Origin: Corbicula japonica
Taxonomy: Eukaryota > Mollusca > Bivalvia > Venerida > Cyrenidae
Direction: 5' to 3'
DNA length: 64,000 nucleotides
Assembly (NCBI GenBank): GCA_038501625.1
Contig: JAZAYU010000008.1
Location: forward strand, 4,774,938-4,838,937
The notes beneath the pieces are model-generated. The model was not told the DNA's origin. It did no database searches and saw only the letters and a list, made by a program, of their open reading frames with translations. Shown one piece after another: positions 49,401 to 58,400 of this stretch. The translations under genes and the position numbers were made by a program. How positions within the stretch are numbered: the first letter of the stretch is position 1; each line of letters begins with the position of its first letter.

Positions 49401-52400
49401 AGATGATGAAGCAGGATGTGTAGATGATCGTGAAGAAAGGATTTTTTTTCTGCGACCATTTTAACCAGAGTTATGGCCCTTTGTTAATTTCAGTAATTAC
49501 ATCTTGTGGCGTCAACTCCTCCTAAACTACTAGGGGGATTTCTTGCAAACTTGCACAGATGATGAAGCAGGATGTGTAGATGATTGTGAAGAAAGGATTT
49601 TTCCCTGCGACCATTTTTACCAGAGTTATGGCCCTTTGTTAATTTCAGTAATTAAATCTTGTGGCGTCATTTTCTCCTAAACTACAAGGGGGATTTCCTG
49701 CAAACTTGCACAGATAATGAAGCAAGATGTGTAGATGATCGTGAAGAAAGGATTTTTTCGTGCAACCATTTTTACCAGAGTTATGGCCCATTGTTTTTTT
49801 CAGTAATAATATCTTGTGGCATTAACTCCACATTTACTTTTGGACAGATTTCTTTCAAACTTGCACACATTATCAAGCTGGATGGGTAGATGATCATAAA
49901 GAAAAGATTTTTTCCTGCTGCCATTTTTACCACAGTTATGGCCCTTTGTTTATTTCACTTACAAAATTTTGTGGCATCAACTCCACATTTTCTATTTAGC
50001 TGATTTCTTTCAAACTTGCACAGATGATTAGACATGATGTGAAGATTGTTGTAAAGGACATTGTCTTGCAACAATTTTCACCAGAGTTATGGCCCTTCGT
50101 TTATGTTAGTTATTAAATTTTGTGGCACTTACTCCTCATTTACTAATCATGATCACCACATGTTGTTAATAACTGGTACAAATTTTTGTAACAAATGTTG
50201 TGCAGCAGTGGGGGCATCAGTGTCCTGAGGACACAGTCTAGTTTCAACTTAGTTTTGCATCCAAATACTTAAACCAAAAACCACACTCAACAACTTTCCT
50301 AAAAACCCTTTATATATTAGTTTTTCCCGCAAATATGGATAGCATGAATTGCATGATTTGGAGTAATACTAAAGTGAATTAGTTCCCGCCAAAACTAGAA
50401 ATCATAATTCACAAGATTTGGAGTAATACTATAGTGAAATAATTCCTGTCAAAATTAGAAATCATAATTCACAAGTTTTAGAGTAATACTAAAGTAAAAT
50501 AATTCCCACCAAATAATATGGAGCAAAATAAGCTAGTTACGTTCTGTAATAAGCAAACATTGTGTAATCCACGACAACTTGGATGCACCAGCAGAACTGG
50601 ATCTACACGGATCCCCCATTTAAGCATGCTGATATTACTGTTCTAAGAGAACTTCAAACTGCAGCATGCATTGTACACATGCACTGTGCTTAGATCTTCA
50701 AAACATGGGACCTAGAGAATATTATTATTTTGTTACAATAATTTATTGCCCAGAAAGCATTGAGTCTTTAAGACTGTTGAAATAAAAAAAATGCATCAAA
50801 ATCAAAGTTATACTTTAGACACCTTTCGGTTGTAACCTGCCAGTTTTAGGGTATAAGGAAGTTAGGTGTCAAACCAATACAATACTGTAATTCCAACCAG
50901 GTTGGGGCAAGGAACTGTGTTTACAGTTTACTTGATGCTGGATGCATTTACTTGTAGTTACCAATCTCCCAAATGTGCAGATTTAAATATTAAGCAATTA
51001 TTATTTCATATTAATAGGGTTGATAACAGTAATGTGACTGAATGGTATAAGGGAAACAACTATGATAATTATTACAAGTTAATCTCATGTAAAAGTTATC
51101 TCCCTTCTGTTGCAGGAGACAAGACTGTGGAAGATAATGTACAGGACAACAAGTCAGATTTTGAGTATGTTGAGTTGTGTTTCACCCTTTCATCCAAATA
51201 TACACCTTTTTTTACACATGGGCGAACAGTGTAGATACAGTGTAGATACAGATCAGCTGCCATATCCATGCTTGCTGATCTGGAAATACAGTGTTCGTCC
51301 ATGCCATAATGGCGTATATATAAAAAAAGGGTTAAGTTAAATATATATAAACAGCAGATTTAATGTTCAGAAATAGAGGAAATAATCTGTGATGTGTGAG
51401 AAAGAGTTTTTGTGTCACCATTTCTGAGAAAAGGTGATACATAGAGATCACTTTGTCCATCAATCCGTCCGTCCATCACGTAAACTTAATGTTGGCTATA
51501 ACTTTGCCATTTCTTAATATTTCTTTATCGAACTTTCAAATTATATTGCCTAAAACAACACTGTCATGATGATGCCAAATTTTTTCAGACAAGGTCACAC
51601 TTGCAGGAGTTATGCCCCTTTTTGACTTGGAAATTAACTCGAAAACTTAACCAGGGCTCTCACTAGAGGGAGACTTTGGAGATGTGGTCTCCCAAAACTG
51701 ACCAGAATTAAAAAAAATAGATTAAAGGTTAAAGTTTGTCAATGGTTAGTTCAAATGCTTTTCATTGTGACTTAATTACCAATTTCATTTGTTTTACTGA
51801 AATATGTTTTTCATGGGACAGGAAACAAAAAAGTTAACCGTAACTGGTTCATAACTGGAACTGGTTGACAAACTGTAGATATAAAGCTGTGAATGATAAT
51901 TATAGTATAGAGCATTAACCCTTTTCTATTTTACTCCTGATTGGGTTGTGTGAAGAGCATACTAGTGCCATCTGATTAGGATCTACACTGTTTGCTTTTA
52001 GATTCATAAGGTTATTTCTTACCAAGATGCAACCAATGCAGTTCCAGATCAGATAGCACAGATGTGTAGGCTGACTGGATCTACACTGGTCACACATGTG
52101 TTATATCATATTTGTAGCATGGGTATTGGGAGAGTTTGCACAGTCCAAACACTGTGCACAGTCCAAAAATTCATTAGAAGCTTTTATTGTAGCCTACCTT
52201 CATAGCAGATATGAAAAACTGTTTGATGAAAGAAACATGGCAAACTAGTATAAGTGTATTAAGGTCTTGATTTTTTAGAAGTAGATCAGGATCTTCTTCT
52301 TCTGAGGAGATCGAGAATGATGGGGCTGTTGAAAACCCTGAGATGCGATCTAACAGAGAGAGATACGAGGCGATGAGCAGCATCAAACTCCACCAGAGAC

Positions 52401-55400
52401 TCAAAGACATTGATCCCAAGATGGCCGTCAAAATACATCCAAATGACAAGCGAAAAATCATCAGGTATTGTGCGGTAGTAATTAAATGGCTTGTAAGGTA
52501 GGTTATTTGAAATAGTAGGCATGTCTAAAAAGTCATTCTTTTATAAATTTAATCATGTGTTGATGATTTTTTTTACTTAAGCACCAAAAAAAATGTTAAG
52601 TACAGGTAAGACATATAAAGGTGTGAATTTTAGCCAAGGGTTTGAATTTCCACCTTTGTCGATGTGAGAAATATGCAAAAATTACTGGCATGAAAAAGGA
52701 TGGTCCCTCTATACATCACAAGTAAAACCCTGATTATTCTCAACTTTATTAAACTGTGTCGATGTGAGAAATATGCAAAAATTACTGGCATGAAAAAGGA
52801 TGGTCCCTCTATACATCACAAGTAAAACCCTGATTATTCTCAACTTTATTAAACCTTATTTTAGCAATTTTCACATTTGCCCATCTGTGAGGGCTGATCA
52901 GGATTTACTCAGTTTCAATTGATAAGTTTCTGTTAACATTTAATTGGACTGGAAGTTTAGTCTATTTCATATGTTAGCCAGGTAAAGAGTTAATCATATT
53001 TAACCGTTTCCTTTATATATACACCTTTTATCACATGGGCAGCCAGTGTAGATCCTGATCATCTGGCACATATTTGCCTTCTGATCGGGATATGCACTGA
53101 TCCCTTTTAGATTCATGTGGTTATTTCTGATCTAGTTGTCACAGATATGCCAGCTGATCTGGATCTACTGGTCACCCAAGTGATAAAGGGGTATTCTATG
53201 GAGTAAAAGGTTAATGATGGTGTTAAGATTTATATATTTTTCAGGGCAATAGAAGTGTATGACAAACATGGCGTGCCTATATCTGAGGTATACAAGGCAC
53301 AGCAGAGTGACCTGTCAGGTCCCGGTGTGAGCGGACCTCTCCGCTACACCAACACCTGTGTCTTCTGGTTGCAGTGTGAGCAGGAAGGTACATATTGTTT
53401 ACTTTGTCTGTAGATATTGTTACTTTGTCTGTAGATATTGTTTACTGTGGCTGTAGATATTGTTTACTTTGGCTGTAGATATTGTTTACTTTGTCTGTAG
53501 ATATTGTTTACTTTGTCTGTAGATATTGTTTACTTTCGCTGTAGATAGTGTTTACTTTGGCTGTAGATAGTGTTTACTTTCGCTGTAGATATTGTTTACT
53601 TTGGCTGTAGATATTGTTTACTTTGGCTGTAGATATTGTTTACTTTGGCTGTAGATATTGTTTACTTTGGCTGTAGATATTGTTTACTTTGGCTGTAGAT
53701 ATTGTTTACTTTGGCTGTAGATATTGTTTACTTTGGCTGTAGATATTGTTTACTTTGGCTGTAGATATTGTTTACTTTGGCACTGTAGATATTGTTTACT
53801 TTGTCTGTAGATATTGTTTACTTTGGCTTTAGATATTGTTTACTTTGGCTGTAGATATTGTTTACTTTGGCTGTAGATATTGTTCAGTTTGGCTGCGTAT
53901 TATTGAATAAAAACAATCAAGACTGTTTGTGAAAAAAGTTTCATTGATGAAAAAAATTGAATTGCCATAACATTAAGAACAATATTACAGAATCCTACAC
54001 TATAAGCAGAATTATTTCTTATAAATTACTAAAGACTTTAAATGTTGTTGTTTTTTTAAATCAACATCCAAAATGTAGAGAGAAGCAATTCTGAGATAAT
54101 AGGTTTCAACTGTACTTAACCTTCTCCTCCATAGACACACCTAGGCTGATCTGAATCTGCACTGGTCGCACATGCGTAAAATGCATACATATGGAGGAAA
54201 GGGTTAACTTGATCCTGTTTCATAACAGAAAAACAGAGGTGCAGAGGGGTATAAGCTGAAAACCCTTTAAAAAAGGTGGTCAAATGCTCATTTATTTTTT
54301 CCAAGTCAAGCTTTGGATTCTATAGTTACAGTTATAATTTCATGTTCTAAACATTAACTATTAAGAAACAGTTGTAAGTTAAGTCAGTACCCTTTCAATT
54401 TGGTTAAAATACCCTTTATAGTCAAACATCATGGGGTAAATACCCTTTGGTTTTATCTGTTAAAACCTTATACTAGTTATAATATACTACATCAATTTTA
54501 TTCCTACTGGTATAATATGTTTATCCAACATTAAATGGATGTATGTGATTGCAGTTTTGGACAAGCGATTAGATGACCGTGTGGACAAGATGTTGGAGCT
54601 AGGTCTGGTAGAAGAACTGACAGACTTCCATAAACAGTACAATGAAGACAGACTGAAAACGGGCAGGTAATGAGTAGGTCACATATCACTTAATGTTGGG
54701 AACATGTCTATGATTGGACGATATAGGGAACACCTTCTATACAAGCTCTTTTTCTGATTGATAGATGTCATGATGTCAGGTGCTATATTGCAGGATTGAT
54801 AAAGGGATGGAGTCTCGATGCAGATTAATATATCACGAAGGGCATAGCCCAAAGTAATAGATGTCTACCCATCTGAATGACGTCTCTTGATAAATCCATG
54901 CTATGTATCACTGACAGCTATTATTTCAATTCTAACACAGTTCATAGAGTCTTGAAAATAACAGTTCTACTTAGCTGAGTACATTCGTCAAGCGGTTTGT
55001 GATGTCAAAAATAATGTGTGCTGTCAGAAAAGGAAAATCAGAGATATATTGCGAATTTAATCACCATCACTTCCATACATAGCCAATGGGGAATCTCGGT
55101 TTTCCTGTTAAAAATTATATTAAGAAAGACTAATGCTTAATTTTAGAGATAAGTTTCTTGGCTACATACTCTTCTTTTTCTGATTTGGGCAATGTACGTG
55201 CTATTCTTAATCACTTACAGGCTTTACAAATTCTGCTAAAATTTGTATTTTTTCACCTGGGCTGAAGATTGTAAAACTGAGATCTGAGACTGGTTTCCGT
55301 TCTCAGTTATATAATCTTGGGACCTGATATTATTTCCTTCAGGGCAACAGACTATACAACTGGTATTTTCCAGAGTATAGGGTTTAAGGAGTTTCACAAC

Positions 55401-58400
55401 TATCTGGTGCTCAGTGAGGAGGAGAGGAAAACTGATGCAGGAAAACTGTCTCTACAGAAAGGTAACTAAACACAAGCCAAAGGTTTGCTATTAGGTGATG
55501 GGTTTATTACCATGATTAACGTTGTTCACCCTTTAGTCCATAGATATACCTTTATCATATACCCATGAATGTTTTTAGCATAGTGTAGCGTTAATCCTCA
55601 AGATTGATACAACTCATCAGATCAGTAATTCCATATTGGACAATGTCAGTTTTTTATTTCTTTACCTTGCAGCTTCCTGTGTGACGTCTAAAAAAACACA
55701 GGAAACTGCAAAAATTAACGATAGGGAAACGACTTGCAGGATATGGATTGGTTATTCTTGTATACCAGATCCGGTCATCCAGTGTTTTCAGTCGCGTAGG
55801 AAATTTCGATCCTACACCCCCCATGTAGAATAATTTACATGAATGACGTCACGTCATCAGCAGGTATTTGACTTCATGTATTTAGGTAATTGACGTCATT
55901 TAGAAAATTAGGGATGTTAATGTCAACGTTTTAGTGCATTGAAACAAACAACTAGACGGTATAAATGTACAGAAATATTATGAACAATAGAAGTATGCAA
56001 GAAAAAGTATCTTGCATGAGGCATTTGGTCAAGATAGAAAAATCTGTAACCTCGGGTGAACTGTTTTAGTGGGAACTCGGCAGAGCCTCGTTCCAGCCAA
56101 AACAGTTCACGACAGATTTTTCCATCTTCACCTCACACTCCTGCATGATACTTAATCTGACTTGATGTATCAGTCATGCGGATACACATTGCATTATGCT
56201 AAAATCATTCATGGGTATATAATACCATATAAGTGGTTTCTGTGAACTCCTAATTCTGCGGTTTTGTTAAAATTCATGGGTGTTTTTATTTCTGCGTACA
56301 TTATTTCTGCGGCACCAAGTTCTTTCATAATCAGACTAAAATTCTGCGGTTTCGGTAGAAAGTGGAAATATAAAGATCATTGTAATTTCCATACAAACTT
56401 ATTAAAATAAAGTTAAAACTAATACATTTATTACGTTTGAGTAACCAATCACCTGTAAATTGATAATCTTAGCGTAATAATACATAAAAACCCCAAAACA
56501 AACCATCATAGTTAACACGGTGTAAAATTTTATAAATGTTTCTTAATGCTTTCATAAACAAAAGAATGTTTGACTTAGATGCAAACAATAATTATGTGTA
56601 ACAATTGGAAAAGATGCGCCTAATAAATTATTATCCGACGTGTGAAACATTTTCCTGCAATTTACCTGTGTTCTAGTAATATAATGACAGGGTTTGAACA
56701 GTTTCAAACATTTTCCTGCGATTTACCTGTGTTCTAGTAATATAATGACAGGGTTTGAACAGTTTCAAAATATGGTCTAAGTAAAACCAGATAAACTTAT
56801 CTTTAAGAGTACAGGTAAATGCAAGAGTATCAAAACTCAATAAAATCACAAATATCTCTATTTTAATATCGTGTGATAAAGCACGTACATATGTAGAACA
56901 CACACTGTGACTGATATAAAGTTCACTAAGGGATAAATATTCTGCGGATTTTAAATTTGCGGTCATTAATTTAACCGCAGAAATAGCAGAAATAAAGTCA
57001 CCGCAGAAATAACCACTTATACGGTAAAAGCTCATAACATTAATACCAACTTAATTACTTAGAAACTTTGAGCACTTTTTAATCATTATATCCATAACCA
57101 AAATGGTAACTTTTCTTTTTCAACTTAGAATGTAAGGTTGAAGTTTGCTTGCAAGCTGGTAGGAATACAAGCTTATAACTTTCATACTACGTTCATTACA
57201 ACTTTGAAACTTAAAACACTTCTTTGCCATCAAATCTCAGGTAAATATACCAAGTACCATAAGTAAGTACCAAGTACCTACACCTTGCATTTTTAATTTA
57301 TCTGCAAAAGAAGGTTTTGCTTGCTTGACATTGAATAACTACGAGATCATTGTTACTTTACCTGCATGGAAAACTAAAAATGTTTGAATTGATGCAAGCA
57401 CATAATTATTTTTGTCACCTTTTCAGGTATTGAAGATTTAAAAATAGTAACAAGAAGATATGCTCGCTATCAGAATAAATGGGTACAAAAAAGATTTCTA
57501 AGAAGTAAGTGTTTAAAAAATCAGAACTTTGGACCCTGTTAATAATAAAGTCAACATGACTTAATTGTGTGTAATTATTCTACACTAAAAAACTTTGTTT
57601 TGAATGGCTACATAATTGTCTGTTGTACAAGTTTTAATCCTACTAGCACAAGTAGTGAAATTTAACTGATGAAACATTTGATTCAAGTATTTTTTTACAA
57701 ATTATTGGCTTCTAGTGTTGGGAACAGGCCTAAAACTTGTGTTGATTAATCATAATTTTTACTTGTAATTGTGGCAAATTTTATCACAATAAATCATTTT
57801 ACTGGTACATGTATTGTACCATGTATTAATTCTTCAGGACCTTGCAAGGAATCAGTTCCCCCTGTTTATGGTCTGGACTGCACAGATGTGTCAGAGTGGG
57901 AGAAGAAAGTATGGATTCCAGCAAAAGACATACTGACAGCTCTCAGACAGGTTATTTTCTCAAACATGAACACATCAATCTTCCGTCCAAATTTTCATTT
58001 AAAAGGTTTAAAACACTAGATTTTATGTGTTATTTAGCCCTTTTCTCCATATGATATGGCTGTTTTCTATGGGCTAACAGTGTACATCCAGAGACTGTTC
58101 TCCTTTATTGGCTTATTTCAGACCAAGAGGGGATCAGTGTAGATCTAGATCAGATGGCACAGATGTGCTGGTTGATCTGGATCTACACTTCACACCCAAT
58201 AAAAACCGTATATAAGGAATAAAGGGTTAAATTTAGGCCCGACAGGGTATTGTATGCTAATAACTAAATTTTTCAAATTCACTTTCAGAATGCTAAGTAC
58301 CTACACTTTTTAATGTAAGGCAGTGCATACATGAGACTTTGTGAAGGATGGTCATTTATTAAGATAAAATTTATTCATTTCTTATATATTGTATATAAAG

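Noticed and set aside
48969..49889. Open frames with [17 protein letters not shown] repeats (also 59770, 61605)
   Set aside because: Frames fall by chance in the HINE repeat unit; no start or domain, and they recur wherever the repeat does.
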